DNA of 50,546 nucleotides from Caldifarciminota bacterium (GCA_020352555.1 CP070680.1:2115204-2165749); one strand, 5' to 3'. Shown: positions 7,731 through 17,721, numbered from the stretch's first letter. A program made the numbers and translations. Notes: a model not told the origin generated them from the letters alone.

Positions 7731-8858
7731 TCACCGCGACGGCACCGGCCGGTAGAGCCGCGCCAAGACCATGACCGGACCAGGGTCGGCTTCGACGGTA
7801 CCGAGCACGAAGACATCCCCATCCACGATGACGCTGGCGCCGGTGGTGTTCATATTGCCGTGACGGTAGTTTCGCTCCCAGACCGAAGTCGCGTTGGGTA
7901 CGTACTGAAACGCCAGCATATGCTTCTGCTCGCCGTCGTATACCGCACCGGCGACGAAGATGTCGCCTTCCGGGGTCGTCGTGATCGCCCGGCCCTCGGC
8001 CACGGTTCTCTCGCCGTAGGCCGCCCTCCGGATCAGCTCGCCGTCAGGGTGGTATTCGAGGACGACGCACTTGGGAGAACCGTTCTGCAGCGCGGTGCCG
8101 GTCACCAGTACGTTGCCGAATACGTCAAACGCAACTCCCCCGCATCGATCCTCCCCGCCCGAGTCGTACCTCCTGGTCCAGAGCGTGTCGCCCTCTCTGC
8201 CGAGTTTCGCCACAAGGATATCGGGGTTCTCGGCAGAACCGGCCTGGCATCCGACCACGATGCCACCTCGACCGTCGGCCGCGATTCCGGCCGCGTGACT
8301 GACGGCTCCGAAGCGGTAGTTGCGTGTCCACACGGTCTGCCCGTTTTCGTCGAGCAGCACTACCAGCATCTGCTTCTCCTCGTTCGCACTGGCTGAGCCG
8401 CAGACGAGCACACCCTTTTCCGCGAGCGCAACGCCGGTCGCCCGGCATTCGTCACCGACAGCCAGCGCCCGGTGCCAGAGCAGGTTGCCGTCAATCCGGT
8501 ACTTGGCCACCACGCACATCTCCCGCCCGTTGACCCGGCTTCGGCCTGCGACGAACGCCTGACCGCGCCGATTCAGAGCCACGCCGCCGGCACCGCCTGT
8601 CTCACCCCCGGTGTACTCCTGCTGCCAGCGAACCCTACCCTTGTCGTCGAACATCTGCACCACCATCGCCAGCGGCCCGCTGTTCGGACCCACCTTGGTC
8701 CCGACCACAGCGATGTTGGGGCCGGCTTTGGCCATCCCTACCGCGACCACGCCCGGGTCACCCGGCACCGCCACGGTCCACACCACCGGGCCGCCGCCGC
8801 AGGACAGCAGCAACGGAACGGCCGCCAGCAGCATCAGATACGCCGGTAGTCTCGTCAT
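7731..8858 (-). CDS. Beta-propeller lipoprotein (SBBP/delta-60-like repeats)
   Basis: The signal peptide ends in 'LLLSC' with the lipidated cysteine at residue 20. The rest is about seven repeats of some 50 residues with the pattern 'GGVA....G..FVAG......MLVVLLDENGQTVWTRNY', as in SBBP and delta-60 propeller proteins. It probably sits in the periplasm or on the cell surface and may mediate binding; no enzymatic motif is visible. The ATG has AAAGGAG 6 nt upstream, and a GC-rich palindrome lies just ahead of it in the leader. It lacks the sorting tail, as expected for a lipid-anchored protein. Confidence 0.75.
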   Translation of the reverse strand: MTRLPAYLMLLAAVPLLLSCGGGPVVWTVAVPGDPGVVAVGMAKAGPNIAVVGTKVGPNSGPLAMVVQMFDDKGRVRWQQEYTGGETGGAGGVALNRRGQAFVAGRSRVNGREMCVVAKYRIDGNLLWHRALAVGDECRATGVALAEKGVLVCGSASANEEKQMLVVLLDENGQTVWTRNYRFGAVSHAAGIAADGRGGIVVGCQAGSAENPDILVAKLGREGDTLWTRRYDSGGEDRCGGVAFDVFGNVLVTGTALQNGSPKCVVLEYHPDGELIRRAAYGERTVAEGRAITTTPEGDIFVAGAVYDGEQKHMLAFQYVPNATSVWERNYRHGNMNTTGASVIVDGDVFVLGTVEADPGPVMVLARLYRPVPSR

Positions 8859-8872
8859 CTGCTACTCCTTTC

Positions 8873-8887
8873 GGGGCAGTCTGCCCC
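8873..8887. promoter_or_regulatory. Palindrome in the leader of the propeller lipoprotein gene
   Basis: GGGGCAG T CTGCCCC is a perfect 7-bp inverted repeat with a 1-nt centre. It lies a few bases upstream of the AAAGGAG site and downstream of the promoter, a position fitting an operator or an RNA element that limits ribosome access. Confidence 0.4.
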
Positions 8888-8897
8888 AGGACAGAGC

Positions 8898-8925
8898 AGC
8901 ATAGTAGCTCGGGACAAACGGTCAA
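8898..8925 (-). promoter_or_regulatory. Promoter of the propeller lipoprotein gene
   Basis: TTGACC, 16-bp spacer, TATGCT on the minus strand; the leader is about 32 nt. It is back to back with the glmM promoter. Confidence 0.5.
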
Positions 8926-8949
8926 ACAGACGTACCGGATGCGGGCCGG

Positions 8950-8977
8950 TTGACGCACTTCAGAATCCGGATATAAT
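8950..8977 (+). promoter_or_regulatory. Promoter of glmM-glmS
   Basis: TTGACG, 16-bp spacer, consensus TATAAT. An in-frame GTG lies 8 nt and the ATG 11 nt after the -10 box, so the transcript has almost no leader. Confidence 0.75.
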
Positions 8978-8988
8978 TGGATGCTGTG

Positions 8989-10389
8989 ATGCGTCGGATC
9001 TTCGGGATATCCGGGCTCCGGGGGGTGGTCGGCACTGAACTCACCCCGGAATCCGTGAGCCGGATTGCGGCTGTGTTCGGCCGCTTCGTCGGACCAGGGG
9101 CCGTCTGTATCGGCCGCGATACAAGACCGTCCGGGGCCATGTTCCTGTCCGCTGCTGTCGCCGGCCTGCTCTCCTCTGGCACCGATGTCGAGGACCTCGG
9201 CATCTGCCCCACTCCGACCGTTCTCCTCCGCGTCGGTCGCAGCCGGCTGGCCGGTGGGATCGTGGTAACTGCCAGCCACAATCCTGAGCAGTGGAACGGC
9301 CTGAAGTTTGTCGGGCCGGACGGGATGTTTCTCGTGCCCGGTGAACTGGCCCGTTTCAGGCAATTGGTCGAAACCGACGACAGCGCGAGCATCGAGTGGA
9401 GTAGGATCGGACGTCTGACAGCGTATCCTGAGGCGATCGACGACCACATCGCCGCCGTCGCGGAATCCGACCTGTTTTCCGATGTCCCGGACAGACTATC
9501 CGAACGCAGTCCGCGTGTCGGTATCGATGCGGTCAACGGCGCCGCTTCGCAGGCCGCAGCCAGGCTCGTGGCCAGGCTCGGGGCTGAACCCGTTGTACTC
9601 AATTGTGAGACCGACCACCAGAAGCTCTGCTCGGGCTTCCCTCGCGGGCCTGAACCCACTGCCGGCAATCTGGTAGACCTGTCCCGGCTGGTACAGGAAA
9701 AGCGGCTCGATCTGGGAGTTGCCTTTGACCCGGATGGTGACCGCGCCGGCTTTGTCGATGAGAAAGGGAATCCGCTGGGCGAGGAGGCCACGGTCTGTCT
9801 CGCCTGCATGCACGTCCTGCCCCGACGAACGAAATCCGAACGCCCGGTGGTCGTAAACCTATCCACCACCCGGGCCGTCGAAGATGTATGCAGGGCCTTT
9901 TCCGTACCGGTCGAACGAACGCCGGTGGGCGAGATATCAGTTGCTGCCAGGATGAAGTCCCTCGGGTCGGTGATCGGCGGTGAGGGCAACGGCGGCGTCA
10001 TCCTGCCAGAAATCAACCCGACCCGTGACGGACTGGTGGCTACCGCCTGCGTGCTCGGGCTGCTGAGTTCTGGCAAGACCACCTCCGAGCTGCGGACCGG
10101 TATCCCCGAATACCGGATGCTGAAGACCACGGTCTCCTTGGACCGCGTGGAGTTCGATGCTGCGCGTGAGCTCCTGGCCCGGGCTTTCGAAGGCGCCCGC
10201 CGCGACGACCGGGACGGGATCAAGCTCGATGCCGAGGACTTCTGGGTCCACGTCAGGGCGTCGAACACCGAGCCTGTTGTCCGCATCATCGTCGAGACAA
10301 GTGGGATCACGTCGCCGGAGCCGATAGCTGAAAAGGTCACGCGGATTCTGGGTAGGGCCGGCTCAGCGGCACCGGGAAGGAAGGAGTAG
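8989..10389 (+). CDS. glmM: Phosphoglucosamine mutase (archaeal-type GlmM/phosphohexomutase)
   Basis: This alpha-D-phosphohexomutase of about 466 residues has all four active-site motifs. They are the phosphoserine loop TASHNP (Ser 96), the Mg loop DPDGDR (247-252), the sugar loop GEGNGG (331-336) and the phosphate loop RASNTEP (423-429). It would convert glucosamine-6-P to glucosamine-1-P. The GEGNGG form of the sugar loop resembles the archaeal GlmM/phosphomannomutase group rather than E. coli GlmM. The assignment as GlmM rather than ManB rests on glmS lying directly downstream. ATG 8989 was chosen; GTG 8986 in the same frame is possible. Confidence 0.85.
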   Translation: MRRIFGISGLRGVVGTELTPESVSRIAAVFGRFVGPGAVCIGRDTRPSGAMFLSAAVAGLLSSGTDVEDLGICPTPTVLLRVGRSRLAGGIVVTASHNPEQWNGLKFVGPDGMFLVPGELARFRQLVETDDSASIEWSRIGRLTAYPEAIDDHIAAVAESDLFSDVPDRLSERSPRVGIDAVNGAASQAAARLVARLGAEPVVLNCETDHQKLCSGFPRGPEPTAGNLVDLSRLVQEKRLDLGVAFDPDGDRAGFVDEKGNPLGEEATVCLACMHVLPRRTKSERPVVVNLSTTRAVEDVCRAFSVPVERTPVGEISVAARMKSLGSVIGGEGNGGVILPEINPTRDGLVATACVLGLLSSGKTTSELRTGIPEYRMLKTTVSLDRVEFDAARELLARAFEGARRDDRDGIKLDAEDFWVHVRASNTEPVVRIIVETSGITSPEPIAEKVTRILGRAGSAAPGRKE

Positions 10390-10392
10390 TCT

Positions 10393-12261
<1,869 letters not shown>

Positions 12262-12271
12262 CTGCCCGGAG

Positions 12272-12340
12272 TCCTCGGCTCTCTTCCCTGGTCCTTTGTT
12301 CTAAGTCCTTTGTCCTCGGTCCTTTGTCCTTCCCTCCAGC
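12272..12340. repeat. Short tandem-like repeats of GTCCTTTGTCC
   Basis: Units such as GTCCTTTGTT, GTCCTTTGTCCTC and GTCCTTTGTCCTT repeat with small variations between glmS and the convergent transferase gene. The repeats run into the transferase gene and encode its last residues ('GRTKDRGQRT'), so the C-terminus of that protein is repeat-derived. Confidence 0.6.
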
Positions 12341-13452
12341 AGACCCAGGATGTGTCGGGCTCCGACTTCGGCTGACCGCCCAGGCTCAAACACGCATTCT
12401 TGCCGGAGCCGGGCAATTCGCTCCCGGTATTCGTCCTTCCGTTCGATCAGCGCCGCGACCTCGTCCGGGACCGAGTCCAGCGCGTCGAGAGATATCAATC
12501 TCCCGATCTCGGGCCGTGTGCGGAGTTCGAAGGGCTCGATGCCCAGTGCTCCGAACTCCGGGTTTTTCACCTTGTAGGGCACGTCAAGGAACAGGACCGG
12601 CCGCTCGGTCCCGAGAGCGTATTCCAGCGCAACTCCGGACAGGTCGCAGACCAGGACATCGGCTTCCAGCAGCGAGTCATCGGTGGCGACAGACCGTTCC
12701 AGCCGAAATCCGTCCGCACTCTGGAACTCCTGCTCGAGCGCGTCGAGCAGCCTTGGCGACTTGCGCCTCGTCTCCGGGTGCGGCCGCACGATGACATTGT
12801 ACTCATGCGCCAGCAGCATCCGCACCAGCCTGTCACCGCAGCTCTCGATGATGTTGTCTTCGCCCCATGACGGCGCGACCAGCACTGTTGTCCGGCCAGC
12901 AGCAGAAGGCCGTTCTCCGAATTCCCGGTACCGGTCCCGGATCCTCTCGAGCCGGAAGTATCCGGCCTCGACCAGCTGCTTGTGCGCCAGCCCCTGCTGC
13001 TCCTCGCGCCGCCGGATCTCCTCTACGTGGTGCGGACCGGCGCAGAGCACCGAATCGTAGTGGTCGAACGCGCCGGCCCGGTACATCATATGCGTGCTCA
13101 CCAGCGAGTGGAACACGTAGACATAGTGGACAGGATGCGCCGAGCGCTTGAGGTGGAACTGGTTGAGGTCGGTCAGGGTCATCACGAACACCTTGCAGTC
13201 GATGAACGCCATCTGCAGCGGCAGAGAATCCTTCATGTAGAACGACCTGACACCGTCCGGCGGTGCATCGAGTATCGGGTCGGCGGCGGCCGAAGTGATG
13301 TAGCTCACGACCTTGTCGTGCCGTTGGGTCAGCTCCCGGATCAGGCCCTCGAAGTTCGGGAAGTACCCGCCGTGCTCGGCGTAGAAGACGACCTCGCGCT
13401 CGTCAACCGGCGTCTTCTTGAACCGCCGGCGCTCCTTCATCTCCCTGAACAC
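12301..13452 (-). CDS. CDP-glycerol-glycerophosphotransferase-like phosphotransferase (probable phosphonate transfer)
   Basis: The 383-residue product resembles the PF04464 family (TagB/TarF type), which moves an alcohol-phosphate from a CDP carrier to a glycan. Visible motifs are 'YVFHSLVSTHMMYR', 'VLVAPSWGE', 'VIVRPHPETRRKSP' (RPHPE at 223-227) and 'DVLVCDLSGVALEYALGTERPVLF'. In teichoic acid enzymes the equivalent of RPHP and the SD-S motif bind the donor. It is the last gene of the phosphonate operon, 2 bp after the reductase stop. The substrate could therefore be a CMP-activated phosphonate (inference). Start GTG 13452; an ATG at 13440 is an alternative. The last 10 residues come from the neighbouring repeat. 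Confidence 0.75.
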   Translation of the reverse strand: MFREMKERRRFKKTPVDEREVVFYAEHGGYFPNFEGLIRELTQRHDKVVSYITSAAADPILDAPPDGVRSFYMKDSLPLQMAFIDCKVFVMTLTDLNQFHLKRSAHPVHYVYVFHSLVSTHMMYRAGAFDHYDSVLCAGPHHVEEIRRREEQQGLAHKQLVEAGYFRLERIRDRYREFGERPSAAGRTTVLVAPSWGEDNIIESCGDRLVRMLLAHEYNVIVRPHPETRRKSPRLLDALEQEFQSADGFRLERSVATDDSLLEADVLVCDLSGVALEYALGTERPVLFLDVPYKVKNPEFGALGIEPFELRTRPEIGRLISLDALDSVPDEVAALIERKDEYRERIARLRQECVFEPGRSAEVGARHILGLLEGRTKDRGQRT

Positions 13453-13454
13453 GG

Positions 13455-14612
13455 CTAGCCGTCCAGGTCTGCCCCGTCGCTGATCCGCTCGAGGATTTCG
13501 CGCAGGTCCTCGGCCGAGACCCGGCGCGGGTTGTTCTCTGCCCGGTGCGGGCTCAGCCCGTGACGGACGATGGCGTCAATGTCGTCCCGCCCGATCCCGA
13601 CATCGGAAAGGTTGGCCGCGAGTCCGATGCGCCGGGCCAGGTCAACAATCAGCCGGCGTGCTTCACGGGCCGAACCGACCCCAAGCGCCTCAAGGATTTC
13701 GCTCAACACGAGCCGTACGTGTTCGACTCCGCGCCGGTCCTGGACGCTGTCGTCGTCGACCCGGTCGTTGAACTCGAAGAACCACGGCAGCGTGAGCGCA
13801 ACCGCGTGGCCGTGTGGCACGCCGAAGAGAGACGTAATCGGGTAGGAAACCGCGTGTGCCACCGTGGTCCTGGCGATGTTGATTGCCCGGCCGGCCAGGT
13901 TGCTCGCCAGAAGCATACACTCCCGCGCACCGCGGTCAGGGTCGGCTACCGCCTTCTCAAGGTTTGGGATGCCGAGTGCCAGCGACTGGCGACTGTACTC
14001 ACGCGACTCGGCAGTGGAATTCACCGACCACCAGGACTCGATTGCCTGGCAAACCGCGTCCATCCCTGTACACGCGGCGAGATAGGGAGGCATGCTCTCG
14101 GTCAGTGCAGGGTCGAGTATGACCGTATCCGCCAGCATCGAAGGGTGTGCGAGCGAGTACTTCTCGGCCCCGATGTAGACCACTGAAAAGTGGGTCGACT
14201 CGCTGCCGGTCCCAGCAGTGGTGGGGACCATGACCAACGTTGCTTGTCTCGGCCTCGGCTCGATTCCTCCCCGGACGATTGCCACGGGTTCAGAATCCTG
14301 TACTGCCAGCAATGATACCGACTTCGCGGTATCCATCGCGCTGCCGCCGCCCACACCGATGACCATGTCGCAATCCTCGGTCCGGAGCAGTTCCACTCCG
14401 CGGGTGATGTCTTCGATGCGCGGGTTGACCACGTAGTCCGAGAACCCCACACGGCGAATGCCGTCCAGCGCTCTGTCCGCCGCACGCTCGGCCCCTGACT
14501 TGGCAAACGCCCCCTTGTCGAAAACCAGAAAGACACATTCAGGCCGGGCTTTGCGGACAACCGGTCCGAGTCGGGCGACCGACCCGTACCCTGAGTACAG
14601 CTCCTGGGGCAC
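13455..14612 (-). CDS. Iron-type alcohol dehydrogenase, probable phosphonoacetaldehyde reductase
   Basis: The 385-residue protein belongs to the Fe-containing alcohol dehydrogenase family. It has the NAD(P)-binding 'GVGGGSAMDTAKS' (GGGS 88-91) and 'PTTAGTGSE'. Metal-site positions are D185, H253 ('TVAHAVSYP') and H267 or H269 ('GVPHGHA'). The usual second ligand histidine in 'GMDA..HA.E' is Gln 189 here ('GMDAVCQAIESWWSVNST'). I recall this CQAIE form from phosphonoacetaldehyde reductases, which make 2-hydroxyethylphosphonate. The gene follows phosphonopyruvate decarboxylase, whose product is phosphonoacetaldehyde, which supports the call. No aminotransferase is nearby, so the alcohol rather than 2-aminoethylphosphonate is the likely product. 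GTG start; no clear ribosome binding site. Confidence 0.8.
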   Translation of the reverse strand: MPQELYSGYGSVARLGPVVRKARPECVFLVFDKGAFAKSGAERAADRALDGIRRVGFSDYVVNPRIEDITRGVELLRTEDCDMVIGVGGGSAMDTAKSVSLLAVQDSEPVAIVRGGIEPRPRQATLVMVPTTAGTGSESTHFSVVYIGAEKYSLAHPSMLADTVILDPALTESMPPYLAACTGMDAVCQAIESWWSVNSTAESREYSRQSLALGIPNLEKAVADPDRGARECMLLASNLAGRAINIARTTVAHAVSYPITSLFGVPHGHAVALTLPWFFEFNDRVDDDSVQDRRGVEHVRLVLSEILEALGVGSAREARRLIVDLARRIGLAANLSDVGIGRDDIDAIVRHGLSPHRAENNPRRVSAEDLREILERISDGADLDG

Positions 14613-14708
14613 GCTAAGGGACAGAGTGGTGGAGTGAAGTAGCGGCCGGCTGATGAGGTGAGGGGATGATGTCAGACCTCGCCATCACCCGAAGACCTGG
14701 TTTGTCGG

Positions 14709-15842
14709 TCACTTCCTTCGGCCCAGGATCTGCATGAACGCCTGCTTGTTCTGAATCGGCGTTGTCAAAGGCCTGCCCAGGTCGGTCCGCGCCCCCTTCC
14801 GGATCCGGACCTCAAGCAGTGCCGGTCCGCGACAATCGATCAACCTCCCTGTCTTCTCCTTCATCTCGTCCGGTGTGGAAACGCGGAATGTCTTCGAGTA
14901 GCCGGATGCTGCCGCAATCCCGGGAATGTCGATATCGAAACCACATGTCGGCTGCCCGCCGACCGAATCGTGGGCGCAGTTGTTCAGGACGATGTGCTTG
15001 AAGTTGGCCGGCCCGAGCGAGCCGATGATCGCCAGGCCACCCGCGTGCATGATGACGGCCCCGTCGCCGTCGAGGCAGAAGACCGGACGCTCTGGAAGGG
15101 TCAGCGCGATGCCAAGCGCAATCTGGGACGAGTGGCCCATCGAGCCGACGGTCAGGAAGTCCCTGCCGTGCCCCTGCTTGGCCTTTTCCCTGAGCTCATA
15201 CAGCTCCCGCGACGCCTTGCCGGTCGTGGAAACCACCACCGCATCCTCAGGCAGCATGCCGACAATCACCCGGATTGCCTCTTCTCGTGACATCTGCGCA
15301 GTCTCTCCCAGACCGGCCTGCGGCTGGTGGGCCGCGAAGGTTCCCTTCCTCACCAGCAGGACATGGGGCGCGCTGCGGTCAAGCATGGACCTGACCGCAC
15401 GCTCTATCGCCCTGCCCGCATCCGCCTCTTCTTCGGGCAGTATCTGGTAGGGCACCTCGAGTGTTTCCAACAGCCCGGTTGTAATCCTGCCCTGCTTCCG
15501 GTGCTGGGGTTCGTCCTTCACCCCCGGCTCACCGCGCCAGCCGACCAGAATCAGCATGGGTATCGAATACACCTCTGGATCGGCCAACGATGTCAGTGGA
15601 TTCACCGCGTTGCCCAACCCGGAATTCTGCATATAGACCATGCCGATCCCGCCGGTCGCGAGGTAGTAGCCGACTGCGAGGGCGATGGCATTGCCCTCGT
15701 TCGCGGCAATGATATTGCTCTCGGGCGGCACGCTGTCGGCAAGAAAGGAGAGGAAGTCCTTGAGCAGCGAGTCCGGCACTCCGGTGAAGAAACTCACCCC
15801 GTGTTCGGTCAATTGCCGGTAGAAGACCTCGCTCTGCAGCAT
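14709..15842 (-). CDS. Phosphonopyruvate decarboxylase
   Basis: This 377-residue thiamine-diphosphate enzyme is of the short Ppd/AepY/Fom2 type, which converts phosphonopyruvate to phosphonoacetaldehyde and CO2. The N-terminal Pyr domain has 'FFTGVPDSLLKDF' and 'ANEGNAIALAVGYYLATG' (Glu 49 is the expected TPP activator). The PP domain has 'TVGSMGHSSQIALGIAL' and 'CLDGDGAVIMHAGGLA.....NFKHIVLNN', the GDG..N cofactor motif. Start ATG at 15842 was chosen because homologues begin 'ML.SE.FY..L...G..FFTGVPDS'. A longer open frame reaches into the end of the mutase gene but would add 16 unlikely residues. The gap to the upstream stop is 13 bp. Confidence 0.9.
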   Translation of the reverse strand: MLQSEVFYRQLTEHGVSFFTGVPDSLLKDFLSFLADSVPPESNIIAANEGNAIALAVGYYLATGGIGMVYMQNSGLGNAVNPLTSLADPEVYSIPMLILVGWRGEPGVKDEPQHRKQGRITTGLLETLEVPYQILPEEEADAGRAIERAVRSMLDRSAPHVLLVRKGTFAAHQPQAGLGETAQMSREEAIRVIVGMLPEDAVVVSTTGKASRELYELREKAKQGHGRDFLTVGSMGHSSQIALGIALTLPERPVFCLDGDGAVIMHAGGLAIIGSLGPANFKHIVLNNCAHDSVGGQPTCGFDIDIPGIAAASGYSKTFRVSTPDEMKEKTGRLIDCRGPALLEVRIRKGARTDLGRPLTTPIQNKQAFMQILGRRK

Positions 15843-15855
15843 GGCGCCTGACCGG

Positions 15856-17196
15856 CTAGCCGTTGCCCGACGTCTGAGGGTCAGGCCCACACCGCGGCGG
15901 CGGTATCAACGTGATAATCTCCCGGACCGGCGTGCAGTCCGCCGAAGCCTCGTGGCAGCGCCGGTGTGTGAGTATTGACTGGGCGGTTCTCACCATCGCC
16001 GGGTACGCGCTGCGCAGCAGGTGGTTGCCGTAGATAACGACCCGCACCCCGACGTCCGCCAGTTCGTCTTCGGTGACGGTGGCGTAGGTCGTCGGCACCA
16101 CCACCAGCGGGACCCGATAGTCGAGCTTCCGGTACTCTCGGCAGAACTCGAAGACCTCGTCAGGCCTGGGCTCTTTCGAATGGATCATTATGCCATCCGC
16201 GCCCGCCTCGATATAGGCGGAGGCCCGCGCCAGCGCGTCGCCCAGTCCCTTGCCTAGGACCAGACTCTCGATCCGGGCGATGATCATGAAATCGTCGGTC
16301 ACCCTGGCCCGCTTGCCTTCAGAAATCTTGGCCGCAAACCTCTCGACCGAGTCCTGGGTCTGGTCGACTTCGGTGCCGAACAGCGAGTTCTTCTTCAGTC
16401 CGACCTTGTCCTCGATGATGACCGCCGAGACGCCCAGCCGCTCCAGGGTCCTGACCGTGAACACGAAGTGCTCTACGATGCCGCCGGTGTCGCCGTCGAA
16501 CACAATTGGCTTGGTCGTGACCTCCATTATCTCGTTGATGGTGTTGAGCCGCGAGCTCACGTCGACCGCCTCAATGTCGGGCTTGCCCTTGGCGGTCGAG
16601 TCCGTCAGGCTCGAAAGCCACATACCATCGAACTCCCAAATGCCATCATCAGTCTGGACCGTCGTATTCTCGACAATCAGGCCGGTCAGCCCGTTGTGCG
16701 CCTCGATTACCCGCACCAGCGGTTTGGCCTCGATCAGGCGGCGCAGCTTCTTCATCCTGACCTCGGGAGTCGTGCCGATCTCTCTCAGCGCCTGGTTGAG
16801 TTGGGTCGACGAAATCCCCTGAGTGTAAGGAACCTCGATCAGCTCTCCGCCCCATTCACCGAGAGCATCGATCACCCGCTGCCGGGTTTCGCGCTGGACC
16901 CCGGTTCGCCAGTCGTCGCCGTGGATCACGAAATCTGGCTTGAGCTTTCTCAAGTTCGGCACGTAGTCGAGCGTTTCCTGCGGAACGACACGCGCCACAC
17001 CCTTGATGCTCTCGACCACGGCCCGGCGTTGCTCGTAGCTCAGAAACGGCAGCCGCTTGTAGCTTGCGATCGCGCCATCAGTCAGCAGGCCGATGGTGAC
17101 CTCGCCGTACTCTTGGGCGCTGGCAATGATGTTGAGGTGTCCGGGATGAACTAGGTCAGCGCTCATCGCGACGTAGACGGATTTCTTGCTTGCCAT
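15856..17196 (-). CDS. pepM: Fused cytidylyltransferase-phosphoenolpyruvate mutase
   Basis: Two domains are visible. Residues 1-140 are a nucleotidyltransferase of the glycerol-3-P cytidylyltransferase type, with the HxGH motif 'HPGH' (17-20) and '[10 protein letters not shown]' near 124-133. Residues about 145-420 are a PEP mutase of the isocitrate-lyase superfamily, with 'FDGDTGG' (233-239) and the mutase signature '[10 protein letters not shown]' (262-271). The mutase isomerises PEP to phosphonopyruvate, the entry step of nearly all phosphonate biosynthesis. The N-terminal domain probably activates the finished phosphonate with CTP, a logic known from PntC-type systems. The last 30 residues (Pro/Cys-rich) do not match either domain. 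Confidence 0.9.
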   Translation of the reverse strand: MASKKSVYVAMSADLVHPGHLNIIASAQEYGEVTIGLLTDGAIASYKRLPFLSYEQRRAVVESIKGVARVVPQETLDYVPNLRKLKPDFVIHGDDWRTGVQRETRQRVIDALGEWGGELIEVPYTQGISSTQLNQALREIGTTPEVRMKKLRRLIEAKPLVRVIEAHNGLTGLIVENTTVQTDDGIWEFDGMWLSSLTDSTAKGKPDIEAVDVSSRLNTINEIMEVTTKPIVFDGDTGGIVEHFVFTVRTLERLGVSAVIIEDKVGLKKNSLFGTEVDQTQDSVERFAAKISEGKRARVTDDFMIIARIESLVLGKGLGDALARASAYIEAGADGIMIHSKEPRPDEVFEFCREYRKLDYRVPLVVVPTTYATVTEDELADVGVRVVIYGNHLLRSAYPAMVRTAQSILTHRRCHEASADCTPVREIITLIPPPRCGPDPQTSGNG

Positions 17197-17217
17197 TCGA
17201 AGCCGGTCCGTCGGCCC

Positions 17218-17466
17218 TTAGCTGCCCACGTGCTTGTCCCTACCCTCGGTGGTTTCGTTCCGGCCCAACACCCTCTTCAGGAAGAGGACGACCCTGCGCC
17301 AGAACACACCCAAAGCCACCAGTCCGCCCAGCACCGCAGCCAGCACCATCTGCAGGATGTAGCTTCCAGTGCCCGGGTCCAGGTAGGCCAATGCCTGCCT
17401 CGATGTGGCGGCCAGTACGGTCACGGCAAGTGCCAGCCGGCCGCGGCTTTCAAGAAACCCTTTCAC
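17218..17466 (-). CDS. Small membrane protein of the 'YLDPGTGSY' type, first gene of phosphonate operon
   Basis: The GTG start at 17466 was chosen because it has AAAGGAG 8 nt upstream; a longer frame is open to 17544. The 82-residue product has a signal-like hydrophobic N-terminus ending 'RQALA'. The conserved 'YLDPGTGSYILQMVLAAVLG' follows, then a transmembrane helix and a basic tail 'FWRRVVLFLKRVLGR'. Proteins with this pattern are often found next to surface-polysaccharide genes; I know of no defined function. The stop lies 21 bp before the mutase start, so it heads the operon. Its leader of about 135 nt is the longest in the window. Confidence 0.7.
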   Translation of the reverse strand: MKGFLESRGRLALAVTVLAATSRQALAYLDPGTGSYILQMVLAAVLGGLVALGVFWRRVVLFLKRVLGRNETTEGRDKHVGS

Positions 17467-17481
17467 GAACTGCACTCCTTT

Positions 17482-17499
17482 CTGCCGGTTGACCGGCAG
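17482..17499. promoter_or_regulatory. Hairpin immediately upstream of the ribosome binding site of the phosphonate operon
   Basis: CTGCCGGT and ACCGGCAG form an 8-bp perfect inverted repeat with a 2-nt centre, directly followed on the minus strand by the AAAGGAG site. A partial copy (CTGCCGATC) lies 10-15 nt further upstream in the leader. This could be an operator or an RNA element controlling translation. Confidence 0.4.
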
Positions 17500-17605
17500 G
17501 ACGATCGGCAGATTCACCAAGTGATAGGACGACCTGGGCTCCAAAACAGCCCCTGGGTGACTCCGTATCCGGTCACTCTGCCTGTCCCGCCAGCTACTCC
17601 TACCG

Positions 17606-17634
17606 ATTGTATTGCCGCGTCAACAGACTGTCAA
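17606..17634 (-). promoter_or_regulatory. Promoter of the phosphonate operon
   Basis: TTGACA, 17-bp spacer, TACAAT on the minus strand, giving a leader of about 135 nt before the GTG at 17466. Confidence 0.65.
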
Positions 17635-17693
17635 ACCAGCGGGCATTCGGGCCCGCAAGTCCGGTGTCCTGCGTTGGGCCGAGGATCTGCGGA

Positions 17694-17721
17694 TTGACTG
17701 GTTCTGACCGGGCCCTACGAT
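17694..17721 (+). promoter_or_regulatory. Promoter of the spermidine-synthase-like membrane protein gene (leaderless)
   Basis: TTGACT, 16-bp spacer, TACGAT, then exactly 6 nt to ATG at 17728. Confidence 0.7.

Noticed and set aside
8922..10340. Long minus-strand open frame (472 codons) opposite glmM
   Set aside because: It is Ser/Thr/Arg-rich with no domain and lies antisense to intact GlmM motifs.
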